Made by a program: the position numbers and the translations under genes
The notes under the pieces: model-generated
Seen by the model: only the letters and a program-made list of their open reading frames with translations
What the model was told of the DNA's origin: nothing
Database searches by the model: none
Shown: positions 7,898-16,318 of the stretch, in pieces
Layout of the letters: every line of letters starts with the position of its first letter
Numbering within the stretch: the first letter of the stretch is position 1
Assembly (NCBI GenBank): GCA_047601745.1
Contig: JASGIS010000001.1
Coordinates: 3,038,001-3,102,000 of the forward strand
DNA: 64,000 bases
Reading direction: 5' to 3'
From: JAKPAM01 sp047601745
GTDB taxonomy: Bacteria; Pseudomonadota; Gammaproteobacteria; Burkholderiales; Burkholderiaceae_E

Positions 7898-9112
7898 ATG
7901 AAGCGCAAGCTCTTGAGTCTGGCGGTCGCGGCCTCGTTCGCGGCATTCGGTGCCGCAGCGCAGGCGCAGGTGTCCGACGGTGTGATCCGGATCGGCGTGC
8001 TCACCGACATGTCCGGCCTGTACGCCGACCTGTCCGGACCCGGATCGGTCGCCGCCGCCAAGATGGCGGTCGAGGACTTCGGCGCCGCGGCCAAGGGCTT
8101 GAAGGTCGAGATCGTGTCGGCGGACCACCAGAACAAGCCCGACGTCGGCTCGAACATCGCGCGCCAGTGGTTCGACAGCGAAAAGGTCGACGTCATCGTC
8201 GACGTGCCTACGTCATCGGTCGCGCTGGCGGTCAGCGAGGTCGCCAAGGAGAAGAACAAGCTGCTGCTCGATTCGGGCGCCGCGTCGTCCGACATGACCG
8301 GCAAGCTGTGCAACGCGAACACGATCCACTGGACCTATGACACGTGGATGCTGGCCAACGGCACCGGCGGCGCGATCGTCAAGACCGGCGGTGATAGCTG
8401 GTTCTTCCTGACGGCCGATTACGCGTTCGGTCACGCGCTCGAGCGCGACACGTCGGCGGTCGTCAAGGCCTCGGGCGGTAAGGTCGTCGGCAGCGTCAAG
8501 GTGCCGTTGAACACGCAGGATTTCTCGTCTTTCCTGCTGCAGGCGCAAGCGTCGAAGGCCAAGATCATCGGGCTGGCCAACGCCGGCGGCGATACGATCA
8601 ACTCGATCAAGCAGGCGGCCGAGTTCGGCATCGTCAAGGGCGGGCAGAACCTGGCCGGCCTGCTGGTGTTCCTGTCCGACATCCACGCGCTGGGCCTGCA
8701 GACCGCGCAGGGGCTGATCCTGACCGAGTCGTTCTACTGGGATCTGAACGACGGTACTCGCGCGTGGTCCAAACGCTTCGCCGCGGCCAACAGCAGCAAG
8801 TACCCGACGATGGTCCAGGCGGGCGTCTACTCGAGCGTGCTGCACTACCTGAAAGCCGTCGAAGCGACGAAGTCCGACGACTCGATGACGGTCGTGGCCA
8901 AGATGAAGGAGATGCCGACCGACGATCCGCTGTTCGGCAAGGGCGTCGTGCGGGCCGACGGGCGCAAGACGCATCCGGTCTACCTGTTCGAGGTCAAGAA
9001 GCCGTCCGAGTCCAAGGGGCCGTACGACTACTACAAGATCCGCGCGACGATTCCGGCCGAGCAGGCGTTCCGTCCGCTCGACCAGGGCGGTTGCCCACTG
9101 GTCAAGAAGTAA
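7898..9112 (+). CDS. Periplasmic substrate-binding protein of the Liv-type ABC transporter
   Basis: A 404-residue protein. ATG 7898 follows GAGGAGAG and opens a clear signal peptide (MKRKLLSLAVAASFAAFGAAAQAQ). The mature protein begins VSDGVIRIGVLTDMSGLYADLSGPG, the typical start of a type I periplasmic ligand-binding fold (Peripla_BP_6/LivJ-like). Two lobes follow, with VDVIVDVPTSSVALAVSEVA around the ligand pocket and DSWFFLTADYAFGHALERDT in the hinge-proximal part. It delivers substrate to the permeases encoded next. Ligand identity cannot be inferred. Confidence 0.93.
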   Translation: MKRKLLSLAVAASFAAFGAAAQAQVSDGVIRIGVLTDMSGLYADLSGPGSVAAAKMAVEDFGAAAKGLKVEIVSADHQNKPDVGSNIARQWFDSEKVDVIVDVPTSSVALAVSEVAKEKNKLLLDSGAASSDMTGKLCNANTIHWTYDTWMLANGTGGAIVKTGGDSWFFLTADYAFGHALERDTSAVVKASGGKVVGSVKVPLNTQDFSSFLLQAQASKAKIIGLANAGGDTINSIKQAAEFGIVKGGQNLAGLLVFLSDIHALGLQTAQGLILTESFYWDLNDGTRAWSKRFAAANSSKYPTMVQAGVYSSVLHYLKAVEATKSDDSMTVVAKMKEMPTDDPLFGKGVVRADGRKTHPVYLFEVKKPSESKGPYDYYKIRATIPAEQAFRPLDQGGCPLVKK

Positions 9113-9191
9113 AAAGCGCGCCGAGCAACATCGTGGCGTCGCGCCGCCGTGACGGCTGGCGGCGGTCGACGCCACACACAGTGTAGAGATC

Positions 9192-10076
9192 ATGGAGATT
9201 TTTGGCGTCCCCACACAGGCCCTGTTCGGGCAATTGCTGATCGGCCTGATCAACGGGTCGTTCTACGCGTTGCTGTCGCTGGGTCTGGCCGTCATCTTCG
9301 GCCTGCTCAACATCATCAACTTCGCGCACGGCGCCCAGTACATGCTGGGCGCGTTCTGCGCGTACCTGATGGCCACCAAGCTCGGGCTGAACTACTGGTG
9401 GGCGCTGATCCTGACGCCGATCGCCATGGGCGTGTTCGGCGTCGTGCTCGAGAAGCTGATGATTTCGCGGTTGTACAAGCTCGACCACCTGTACGGACTG
9501 TTGCTGACGTTCGGCCTGGCGCTGGTCATCCAAGGCATCTTCCGCAACGAGTTCGGTTCTTCGGGCCTGCCGTATCCGATTCCGCCGCAACTCGCGGGCG
9601 GGCAGAATCTCGGCTTCATGTTCCTGCCGAACTATCGCGGCTGGGTCATCGCGGTCTCGCTGGTCGTCTGCCTGGCGACGTGGTTCATGATCGAGCGAAC
9701 CAAGCTGGGCGCCTACCTGCGTGCCGCGGTCGAGAATCCGTCGCTGGTCCAGGCGTTCGGCGTCAACGTGCCGCGGATGATCACGCTGACCTATGGCTTC
9801 GGGGTCGGTCTCGCGGCCCTGGCCGGCGTGATGGCCGCGCCGATCTACCAGGTCAGCCCGCAGATGGGCGCCGACCTGATCATCGTCGTGTTCGCGGTGG
9901 TCGTCATCGGCGGCATGGGGTCGATCATGGGAGCGATCGTCACCGGCTTCGGGCTCGGGCTGATCGAGGGCCTGACCAAGGTGTTCTATCCCGAAGCGTC
10001 GAATACCGTCATTTTCGTGATCATGGTGATCGTGCTGCTGCTGCGTCCGGCCGGTCTGTTCGGGACCCAGAAATAA
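9192..10076 (+). CDS. livH: ABC transporter inner-membrane permease (LivH family)
   Basis: A 294-residue polytopic membrane protein. The N-terminus GQLLIGLINGSFYALLSLGLAVIFGLLNIINFAHG is diagnostic for LivH. Further hydrophobic helices follow, with the cytoplasmic coupling segment (RAAVENPSLVQAFGVNVPRM) that contacts an ATPase. The C-terminus ends LLLRPAGLFGTQK, standard for the family. It lies 79 bases after the binding-protein gene and 11 bases before livM, so it is part of the same operon. It forms the membrane channel as a heterodimer with LivM. Confidence 0.94.
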   Translation: MEIFGVPTQALFGQLLIGLINGSFYALLSLGLAVIFGLLNIINFAHGAQYMLGAFCAYLMATKLGLNYWWALILTPIAMGVFGVVLEKLMISRLYKLDHLYGLLLTFGLALVIQGIFRNEFGSSGLPYPIPPQLAGGQNLGFMFLPNYRGWVIAVSLVVCLATWFMIERTKLGAYLRAAVENPSLVQAFGVNVPRMITLTYGFGVGLAALAGVMAAPIYQVSPQMGADLIIVVFAVVVIGGMGSIMGAIVTGFGLGLIEGLTKVFYPEASNTVIFVIMVIVLLLRPAGLFGTQK

Positions 10077-10087
10077 GGTTGTCGCTG

Positions 10088-11116
10088 ATGTCCGTCTCTT
10101 CTTCGCACTCGTCGCCGGTGGTGGCCGGCAGTGCCGATCCGGCTTCCGTGGCGAGCGGGGCGTCGGCCCGGGAGGCAGCGGCGCACGAGCGCAGCCAGCG
10201 GGTCGCGTTCTTCGTCATGCTCGCCGTCTTCGTGATCGGGCCGCTGTTCGCGTATCCGGTGTTCCTGATGAAGGTGATGTGCTTCGCGCTGTTCGCGTGC
10301 GCCTTCAATCTGCTGCTCGGCTACGTCGGCCTGCTGTCGTTCGGCCATGCGATGTTCTTCGGCACGGCCGGCTACATCGCCGCGCACGCGGCCAAGGTCT
10401 GGGGGCTGACGCCGGAGCTGTCGATCCTGTGCTCGGTCGTCGTCGCCGCCGTCGTCGGCTGGGTCGCCGGCCTGCTGGCGATCCGCCGGCAAGGCATCTA
10501 TTTCGCGATGATCACGCTGGCGCTGTCGCAGATGCTGTTCTTCTTCTATCTGCAGGCGCCGTTCACCGGCGGCGAGGACGGAATCCAGGCGGTTCCGCGC
10601 GGCAAGCTGTTCGGCCTGATCGATCTGTCGAACATGTACGCGATGTATGGGCTGGTCCTGGTCGTGTTCTTCGGCGGCTTCTGCCTGATCTGGCGTACGG
10701 TCCGCTCGCCGTTCGGACAGGTGCTGCAGGCGATTCGCGAGAACGAGCCGCGAGCGACCTCGCTCGGGTACGACACCGACAAGTACAAACTGCTGGCGTT
10801 CGTGCTGTCGGCGGCGCTGGCCGGTCTGGCGGGCGGCACCAAATCGCTGGTGTTCCAACTGGCTTCGCTGACCGACGTGCACTGGTCGATGTCGGGCGAG
10901 GTCGTGCTGATGACGCTCGTCGGCGGCCTGGGCACGCTGTTCGGGCCGGTCGTCGGCGCGGCCATCATCGTCACGATGCAGAACTACCTGGCGCAACTGG
11001 GCGCCTGGGTCACGGTCACGCAGGGCGTCATCTTCGTCATCTGCGTGCTGGCGTTTCGCCGCGGCATCGTCGGCGAAGCCTACGCGTGGGCGCAGCGGCG
11101 CCGCAGCCTGAAGTAG
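10088..11116 (+). CDS. livM: ABC transporter inner-membrane permease (LivM family)
   Basis: A 342-residue protein. ATG 10088 follows AAGGTTGTCGCTG closely behind livH. The first 40 residues are Ser/Ala-rich and hydrophilic. Hydrophobic helices follow with the LivM core YVGLLSFGHAMFFGTAGY, IRRQGIYFAMITLALSQM and the coupling segment AIRENEPRATSLGYDTDKYK. The C-terminal part has LMTLVGGLGTLFGPVVGA. It is the last gene of the transporter operon. It faces a convergent gene across a short hairpin-rich spacer. Confidence 0.94.
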   Translation: MSVSSSHSSPVVAGSADPASVASGASAREAAAHERSQRVAFFVMLAVFVIGPLFAYPVFLMKVMCFALFACAFNLLLGYVGLLSFGHAMFFGTAGYIAAHAAKVWGLTPELSILCSVVVAAVVGWVAGLLAIRRQGIYFAMITLALSQMLFFFYLQAPFTGGEDGIQAVPRGKLFGLIDLSNMYAMYGLVLVVFFGGFCLIWRTVRSPFGQVLQAIRENEPRATSLGYDTDKYKLLAFVLSAALAGLAGGTKSLVFQLASLTDVHWSMSGEVVLMTLVGGLGTLFGPVVGAAIIVTMQNYLAQLGAWVTVTQGVIFVICVLAFRRGIVGEAYAWAQRRRSLK

Positions 11117-11128
11117 CCGCGGTCTCGA

Positions 11129-11186
11129 CGGCCGGTTTCGGCCGGCGAGGTGATCCGGGGGGGCGGGCGCCGGCGCCTCGCCGGCG
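11129..11186. terminator. Two GC-rich hairpins between convergent livM and the hemerythrin-like gene
   Basis: CGGCCG at 11129-11134 and 11139-11144 encloses loop GTTT. CGCCGGCG at 11168-11175 and 11179-11186 encloses loop CCT. Neither is followed by a T run, so they are at best weak terminators or a barrier between convergent transcripts. Confidence 0.35.
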
Positions 11187-11193
11187 ATCCCCG

Positions 11194-11649
11194 TCAGTGT
11201 CGTGTGCTGCTGGCCGGCGCGTTCATGTAGGCCAGCCGATTGACGGGCAGGAAAGGCCGGCGATTCGTCAACGGATAGACCAGTTGCTGTTCGCGATCGA
11301 TCCGCTCTCGCAGGCACTGGCAGATCTGCGTCATCTGCGCGAGGAAATCGCCAGGGTGTCCGGCGATCTCCTGCCGATGGCGGAATCGCGCCTCGAAGCG
11401 CGACATCATCGGCAGGATGCGCGAGATCTCGGCACCGATCTTCAGCGCCTCGATGTCGTCCAGGCTCGGGTACAGCTCGGTCTGGGCGAACTCCAGATGC
11501 ACGAGGACCCAGCCCATCAGGTGGCACACCTTCGGATGCCACTCGGCGGCGTTCAGCGCCGGAGCGCCGTCGCTGATCATCGATTCGAGCTCGGACACCA
11601 TCGACAGGATCCGTGCGTGCTGGCTGCGTAGCTGGGTGGTCAGGTTCAT
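11194..11649 (-). CDS. Hemerythrin-like (HHE) helical-bundle protein
   Basis: A 151-residue protein if it starts at ATG 11649, which has GAGG at suitable spacing. ATG 11670 and TTG 11682 are alternatives adding 7 or 11 residues. The pattern suits a hemerythrin HHE four-helix bundle: QHARI in helix 1, HLMGWVLVHLEFAQTELYPSLDD in helix 2, RFRHRQEIAGHPGDF in helix 3 and REQQLVYPLTNRR in helix 4. The His and Glu of VHLEFAQTELYP are in ligand-like positions, but in helix 4 the His of the usual HxxxE is Gln. Metal binding may therefore be incomplete. Roles in oxygen, NO or iron sensing are known for the family, but none can be assigned here. Confidence 0.6.
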   Translation of the reverse strand: MNLTTQLRSQHARILSMVSELESMISDGAPALNAAEWHPKVCHLMGWVLVHLEFAQTELYPSLDDIEALKIGAEISRILPMMSRFEARFRHRQEIAGHPGDFLAQMTQICQCLRERIDREQQLVYPLTNRRPFLPVNRLAYMNAPASSTRH

Positions 11650-11974
11650 CGTGAGCGCCTCGGTGGCCATCGGATGATGCAAGGCTACGCGCCGAGGGCC
11701 GGTCGAAAATCCCGAACAAGCGGTAATTCCGCCCGTTTACTCGCGCGCTGAGGAACGGCGGCTTCGTCGTGCCGAGCGGCGGCTGTCGACGGATCAGCGG
11801 TCGACGGTACGCCCCGAACGGTTCGGGATCCGACCGCCAGACGGCAGCGCGGCCCGGGCGATTCATCGTGCCATCGGGGCCGCCCGCGCCAGGGTCGTCA
11901 ATCAAACGGCGGCTGGCGGCGATACACTGGCTGCCGGTCCGGGTTCGATCCGGACCTTTTCCAGGGAGAGACGG
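11650..11974. other. Divergent intergenic region ahead of bdhA
   Basis: No gene is seen. On the plus strand TACACT (11923-11928) is a possible -10 box. The leader then holds a small hairpin, GTCCGG at 11937-11942 with CCGGAC at 11950-11955, before the ribosome-binding site GGGAGAG. No clear -35 box was found. Confidence 0.3.
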
Positions 11975-12757
11975 ATGAAGCTGGTAGGAAAAGTCGCACT
12001 GGTCACGGGCGCCGCGAGCGGAATCGGCAAGGCGATCGCCACGACCTTGGCGAAAGACGGAGCGGCCGTCGTCATCGCCGATCTGAATCTCGATGCCGCG
12101 CGAGCGGTGGTCGCCGAGATCGAGGCGGCCGGCGGCAAGGGGCTGGCCGTCGCCATGGACGTGACCAGCGAATCGGCGGTCGAGGCGGGCATGAAGCAGA
12201 CCGTCGATACGCTGGGCAGCATCGACATCCTCGTTTCCAACGCGGGTATCCAGATCGTCAACCCGATCGTCGAATTCAAGTACGAGGACTGGAAGAAGAT
12301 GCTCGCCATTCACCTGGATGGCGCATTCCTGACCACGAAGGCCGCGCTCAAGTACATGTACGCGTCCAAGCGCGGCGGTACGGTCATCTATACCGGATCG
12401 GTCCATTCGCACGAGGCGTCGCCGCTGAAGTCGGCCTACGTCACGGCCAAGCACGGTCTGCTGGGCCTCGCGCGCGTGCTCGCCAAGGAAGGCGCCGAAC
12501 ACGGCGTCCGCTCGTACGTCGTCTGTCCGGGCTTCGTCCGGACGCCGCTCGTCGAGAAGCAGATTCCCGAACAGGCCAAGGAGCTCGGCATCAGCGAGGA
12601 AGATGTCGTCAAGAAGGTCATGCTGGGCAAGACCGTCGACGGCGAATTCACGACGCTCGACGACGTTGCGCAGACGGTGTTGTTCCTGGCCGCGTTCGGA
12701 ACGGCGGCCTTGACCGGGCAGTCGTTCGTGGTCAGTCACGGCTGGTTCATGCAGTAA
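11975..12757 (+). CDS. bdhA: D-3-hydroxybutyrate dehydrogenase
   Basis: A 260-residue short-chain dehydrogenase. The NAD site is TGAASGIG (residues 11-18) and the structural motif is NAGIQ. The catalytic residues are S142, Y155 and K159 (GSVHSHEASPLKSAYVTAKHG), at the positions reported for bacterial 3-hydroxybutyrate dehydrogenases. HSHEASPLKSAYV and the C-terminal FVVSHGWFMQ resemble that subfamily closely. It oxidises 3-hydroxybutyrate to acetoacetate in polyhydroxybutyrate or ketone-body use. GGGAGAGACGG precedes the ATG. A patatin phospholipase gene follows after 18 bases, a pairing I recall from other Burkholderiales. Confidence 0.9.
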   Translation: MKLVGKVALVTGAASGIGKAIATTLAKDGAAVVIADLNLDAARAVVAEIEAAGGKGLAVAMDVTSESAVEAGMKQTVDTLGSIDILVSNAGIQIVNPIVEFKYEDWKKMLAIHLDGAFLTTKAALKYMYASKRGGTVIYTGSVHSHEASPLKSAYVTAKHGLLGLARVLAKEGAEHGVRSYVVCPGFVRTPLVEKQIPEQAKELGISEEDVVKKVMLGKTVDGEFTTLDDVAQTVLFLAAFGTAALTGQSFVVSHGWFMQ

Positions 12758-12775
12758 ACGCGGAGCAACGAGACG

Positions 12776-14062
12776 ATGCGTGTCAACCCAACGACTGACG
12801 AACAGCCCACTGATGAACGCGACTCCATCGCGATGAAGGAGGTGGTCGAGCAGGCGCCGCCCGACATCGCCGATCAATTGAGCCGCGGCAAGGCGGTGTT
12901 CCGGCCCGGCCGCGCGTGGCTGCCTTATGAACGCATCGCGCTGGTGCTGCAGGGAGGCGGGGCGCTCGGGGCGTATCAGGCCGGCGTGTTCGAAGGCTTG
13001 GCCGAGCGTGGCATCCATCCGGGCTGGGTGGCCGGCATTTCGATCGGCGCGCTGAACGCCGCGATCATCGCCGGCAACGCGCCGGCCGATCGGGTCGACC
13101 GCTTGCGGCAGTTCTGGCAGACGATCTCCCAGCCGGGGTTGTTCATGGCCTCGCCCAAGTTCGTCCAATCGATGGTCGAGCAATGGGAAGGCGATCTGCG
13201 GCGGATGGCCAATGGCTTCGAAGCCTTGCGGGCGATGATCGAAGGACAGAACGGTTTTTTCCATCCGCGCGGCTGGATTCCGCTGCCGGGTATCCGCCTG
13301 CCTCCGGACAAGCTGAGTTTCTACGATACGCAGGCGATGAAGTCGACGCTCGAGCGTTTCGTCGATTTCGACCGGCTCAACTCGGGCGAGACGCGGGTCA
13401 GCGTCAGCGCGGTCAATCTCGCGACCGGCAACGTGCAGATCTTCGATACTCGCGAGCGGACGCTGAGGGCCGAGCACTTCATGGCGTCGGCGGCATTGCC
13501 GCCGGGCCTGCCGGCGATCGAGATCGACGGCGCGTACTACTGGGACGGTGGCCTGGTGACCAATACGCCGCTGTTCCCGGTGCTGCTCGAGCGGCCGCGA
13601 GTGGACACGATCGTGTTCCAGGTCGATCTGTTCAGCGCGCGCGGCCACCTGCCGCAGGACCTGATCGAGGCCGAGGCCCGGCGCAAGGACATCATGTTCT
13701 CGAGCCGGACGCGGATGGCCACGCAGTACCTGCAGGAGGTGTCGCATCAGCGGCGATTGATGCGCGAACTGCTCGAACTGATTCCGGAAGCGCAGCGGCG
13801 AGACAATGAATGGTGCCAACAGGCCGCCGAGGAATCGATGGTCAGCCAGTACAACGTCATTCACCTGATCTACCAGGGCAAGTCCTACGAGGGAGCCGCG
13901 AAGGAATTCGAGTTCTCGGCGGTGACGATGCGCGACCACTGGGCGAGCGGCTTGCGCGACATTCGTCATACCTGCCAGCATCCGGACTGGTTCGACCTGC
14001 CGCCGCACGGCGCCGAGTACGTGACGCACGACGTGCATCGCCCGCGCACCAAGGGCAAATAG
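12776..14062 (+). CDS. Patatin-like phospholipase with DUF3734 C-terminus
   Basis: A 428-residue protein. The patatin fold begins at residue 54 with the oxyanion loop LVLQGGGALGAYQAG. The nucleophile is S89 in GISIG and the partner Asp is D257 in YYWDGGLVTNTPLFP, forming the Ser-Asp dyad. The C-terminal third (SSRTRMATQYLQEVSHQRRLMRELLELIP to KDFEFSAVTMRDHWASGLRD-like text) matches DUF3734, found in bacterial patatins of this size. ATG 12776 is the first start; ATG 12833 (MKEVVEQAPP) is an alternative. Expected activity is acyl hydrolysis of lipids. Pairing with bdhA suggests a link to polyhydroxybutyrate granules or lipid turnover, which is inference. Confidence 0.86.
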   Translation: MRVNPTTDEQPTDERDSIAMKEVVEQAPPDIADQLSRGKAVFRPGRAWLPYERIALVLQGGGALGAYQAGVFEGLAERGIHPGWVAGISIGALNAAIIAGNAPADRVDRLRQFWQTISQPGLFMASPKFVQSMVEQWEGDLRRMANGFEALRAMIEGQNGFFHPRGWIPLPGIRLPPDKLSFYDTQAMKSTLERFVDFDRLNSGETRVSVSAVNLATGNVQIFDTRERTLRAEHFMASAALPPGLPAIEIDGAYYWDGGLVTNTPLFPVLLERPRVDTIVFQVDLFSARGHLPQDLIEAEARRKDIMFSSRTRMATQYLQEVSHQRRLMRELLELIPEAQRRDNEWCQQAAEESMVSQYNVIHLIYQGKSYEGAAKEFEFSAVTMRDHWASGLRDIRHTCQHPDWFDLPPHGAEYVTHDVHRPRTKGK

Positions 14063-14113
14063 CCGGCCGCGGGTCGCTGTCGGCCCCGCCCGGAGTCGAC
14101 GGCGCGGGCAGCG

Positions 14114-14127
14114 TAAACTAGCGCGCA
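14114..14127 (+). promoter_or_regulatory. Candidate -10 box of ribB, possibly leaderless
   Basis: TAAACT at 14114-14119 ends 7 bases before the ribB ATG at 14127. No Shine-Dalgarno sequence lies between. The -35 region is poor. The arrangement resembles those at ribD and yqgE. Confidence 0.35.
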
Positions 14128-15251
14128 TGTCACTCGCACCCATTACCGAAATCCTGGCCGACTTCAAGGCCGGCAAGATGGTCATCCTGGTCGACGAAGA
14201 AGATCGCGAGAACGAGGGCGACCTCGTGCTGGCGGCCGACTTCGTCACGCCCGAGGCCATCAACTTCATGGCCCGCCATGGACGCGGGCTGATCTGCCTG
14301 ACGTTGACCGAACAACGCTGCCGACAACTGCGCCTGCCGCTGATGGCCACGCACAACGGCACGCGCACCGGCACGAATTTCACCGTCTCGATCGAAGCCG
14401 CCGAAGGCGTGACGACCGGCATCTCGGCCGCGGACCGCGCCCGGACGATCCAGGCGGCCGTCGCCGCGGAAGCGCGTCCCGAGGACATCGTCCAGCCGGG
14501 TCACATCTTTCCGATCATGGCGCGAGACGGGGGCGTGCTGATCCGGGCCGGCCATACCGAGGCGGGCTGCGATCTCGGCGCGCTGACGGGCCTGACACCG
14601 GCGGCGGTCATCTGCGAGATCATGCGGGACGATGGCACGATGGCGCGCCTGCCCGACCTGATCGAGTTCGGCCGCGAGCATGGGTTGAAGATCGGCGCGA
14701 TCGCCGACCTGATCCATCACCGCAGTGCGCATGAGAGCCTGATCGAACGCGTCGCCGAGCGCGACGTCCGGACTCCTCACGGCCCGTTCCGCCTGATCGC
14801 CTATCGTGACAAGCCCGGCCACGCACCGCATCTGGCGCTCGTGCATGGCGACATCGACGCGTCGCGCGAGGCGCTCGTTCGCGTGCACGAGCCGGTGTCG
14901 GTACTGGACCTGATCGAGACCCGGCCGGGCGTGCATTCGTGGTCCGTCGATCGCGCGATGGCGGCGATCGCCGCGAGCCCGGCGGGCGTGCTGGTGATGC
15001 TCAATTGCGCACCGCCGGCGAGTGAACTGCTCGAGACGCTCGCGCAATGGGCGGACGCCGACGAGAATCCGGCGGGGCGAGGCCAGCGGGCCAAGCGTGC
15101 GGCCAACATCGATCTGCGCACCCATGGGATCGGCGCGCAGATCCTTCGCGACCTCGGCGTCGGCAAGATGCGCCTGCTGTCGCCCCCTCGCAAGCTGCCG
15201 AGCATGGTCGGTTATTCGTTGGAAATCGTCGGGTTCGAGCCCGGCGCCTGA
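14127..15251 (+). CDS. ribB: 3,4-Dihydroxy-2-butanone 4-phosphate synthase with degenerate RibA-like C-terminus
   Basis: A 374-residue protein. The N-terminal RibB domain (to about residue 205) is intact: DEEDRENEGDL (23-33), RTGTNFTVSIEAAEGVTTG and IRAGHTEAGCDL. It converts ribulose 5-phosphate to the four-carbon riboflavin precursor. The C-terminal half aligns by layout with GTP cyclohydrolase II (VRVHEPVSVLDLI, LRTHGIGAQILRDLGVGKMRLLS). However, it lacks the zinc-binding Cys cluster (HSECxxGDxxGSxxCDC) that catalysis needs. This is the RibBX arrangement known from other proteobacteria, in which the tail is not a cyclohydrolase. A separate ribA is then expected elsewhere. ribH follows 12 bases later. 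Confidence 0.93.
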   Translation: MSLAPITEILADFKAGKMVILVDEEDRENEGDLVLAADFVTPEAINFMARHGRGLICLTLTEQRCRQLRLPLMATHNGTRTGTNFTVSIEAAEGVTTGISAADRARTIQAAVAAEARPEDIVQPGHIFPIMARDGGVLIRAGHTEAGCDLGALTGLTPAAVICEIMRDDGTMARLPDLIEFGREHGLKIGAIADLIHHRSAHESLIERVAERDVRTPHGPFRLIAYRDKPGHAPHLALVHGDIDASREALVRVHEPVSVLDLIETRPGVHSWSVDRAMAAIAASPAGVLVMLNCAPPASELLETLAQWADADENPAGRGQRAKRAANIDLRTHGIGAQILRDLGVGKMRLLSPPRKLPSMVGYSLEIVGFEPGA

Positions 15252-15263
15252 TAGGAAAATATC

Positions 15264-15755
15264 GTGGGTATCGAAGTCTTTACCGCCGATACGCAGGGCG
15301 AAGGCCTGCGTATCGGTATCGTGCAGGCCCGTTTCAACCAGCCGGTCTGCGAGGCGCTGCGCCAGGCGTGCCTGGACGAACTGCTGCGTCTGGGCGTCGG
15401 CGAAGAGGACATCTTCGTCTGCACGGTGCCTGGTGCGCTCGAAGTGCCGCTGGCCTTGAAGCGCTTGGCGCAAATCGGCGAATTCGATGCGCTGATCGCA
15501 CTCGGCGCGGTGATCCGCGGCGAGACCTACCATTTCGAACTGGTATCGAACGAAAGCGGCAGCGGCGTGACGCGGGTGTCGCTCGATCATGACATTCCGA
15601 TCGCCAATGCGATCCTGACCACAGAGAACGACGAGCAGGCCGAGGTTCGTGCGCGCGAAAAAGGCAGCGACGCGGCTCGGGTCGCCGTCGAAATGGCCAA
15701 CCTGGGTGATTCGATCGCGTCGTTGAGCGAATTGCCCGACGACGAAAGCGAGTGA
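15264..15755 (+). CDS. ribH: 6,7-Dimethyl-8-ribityllumazine synthase
   Basis: A 163-residue protein started by GTG 15264 with AGGAAA upstream. Family marks are IGIVQARFNQPVCEAL near the N-terminus, VPGALEVPLALKRLA, ALGAVIRGETYHFELVSNE around the active site, and PIANAILTTENDEQA. It condenses the RibB and RibD products to form lumazine, the substrate of riboflavin synthase. It assembles into pentamers or icosahedral shells. The stop codon overlaps the nusB start as GTGA. Confidence 0.96.
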   Translation: MGIEVFTADTQGEGLRIGIVQARFNQPVCEALRQACLDELLRLGVGEEDIFVCTVPGALEVPLALKRLAQIGEFDALIALGAVIRGETYHFELVSNESGSGVTRVSLDHDIPIANAILTTENDEQAEVRAREKGSDAARVAVEMANLGDSIASLSELPDDESE

Positions 15756-16288
15756 AGGCCGTGGTCGATCGACGACAGGAAGCGGACCCGGACGGTGGTA
15801 CGCCGGTGAACAGACCGAAAAGCGAGCGAGGGCCATCCCGCCGCGAGGGCGCGGGCTCCGACGGCAAGACCAAGCCGCGCAGCGCGCGCCGCCGCTCGCG
15901 CGAACTGGCGGTCCAGGGGCTTTACCAGTGGCTGGTGGCCGGCGAGGATGCCGGCGCGATCGAAGCCTATCTGTCGGAGGCCGAAGGCTTCGAGAAGGCC
16001 GATCGCGAGCATTTCCGGCACTTGCTGCACGGCGGCATCCGCGAGATCGAAGCCCTGCACGCGGCGATCGCCCCGCACATCGACAGGAAGCTCGAGGAGT
16101 TGAGTCCGGTCGAGCACGCGACCTTGCTGGTCGGCACGTACGAGCTGCTCCATCACGCCGAAATTCCGTACCGGGTCGTCATCAACGAGGCCGTCGAACT
16201 GGCCAAGACCTTGGGCGGGACCGACGGATACAAGTACGTCAACGGTGTGCTCGACCGCGTCGCCGCCAAACTGCGTCCCAATGGCTGA
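15752..16288 (+). CDS. nusB: Transcription antitermination factor NusB
   Basis: An all-helical NusB domain follows a basic, disordered first 45 residues (RPKSERGPSRREGAGSDGKT). The domain begins ARRRSRELAVQGLYQWLVAG and ends AVELAKTLGGTDGYKYVNGVLDRVAAKLRP, typical of betaproteobacterial NusB. It acts with NusA, NusE (S10) and NusG at boxA of rRNA operons. GTG 15752 overlaps the ribH stop and gives 178 residues. GTG 15806 would remove 18 residues of the variable head. The ribH-nusB pairing is widely conserved. Confidence 0.94.
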   Translation: MKAVVDRRQEADPDGGTPVNRPKSERGPSRREGAGSDGKTKPRSARRRSRELAVQGLYQWLVAGEDAGAIEAYLSEAEGFEKADREHFRHLLHGGIREIEALHAAIAPHIDRKLEELSPVEHATLLVGTYELLHHAEIPYRVVINEAVELAKTLGGTDGYKYVNGVLDRVAAKLRPNG

Positions 16289-16318
16289 TCGCGCGTTCGT
16301 GCGGGGGGCGCGTCCGCG

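Noticed and set aside
14063..14126. FMN riboswitch ahead of ribB or ribD
   Set aside because: The gaps (64 and about 120 bases) are too short and lack the conserved FMN-aptamer segments.
9986..14488. A 1500-codon open frame on the minus strand
   Set aside because: It crosses livM, bdhA, the patatin gene and ribB antisense. Long antisense frames are expected at this GC content, and the text is repetitive Arg/Gln/Asp.
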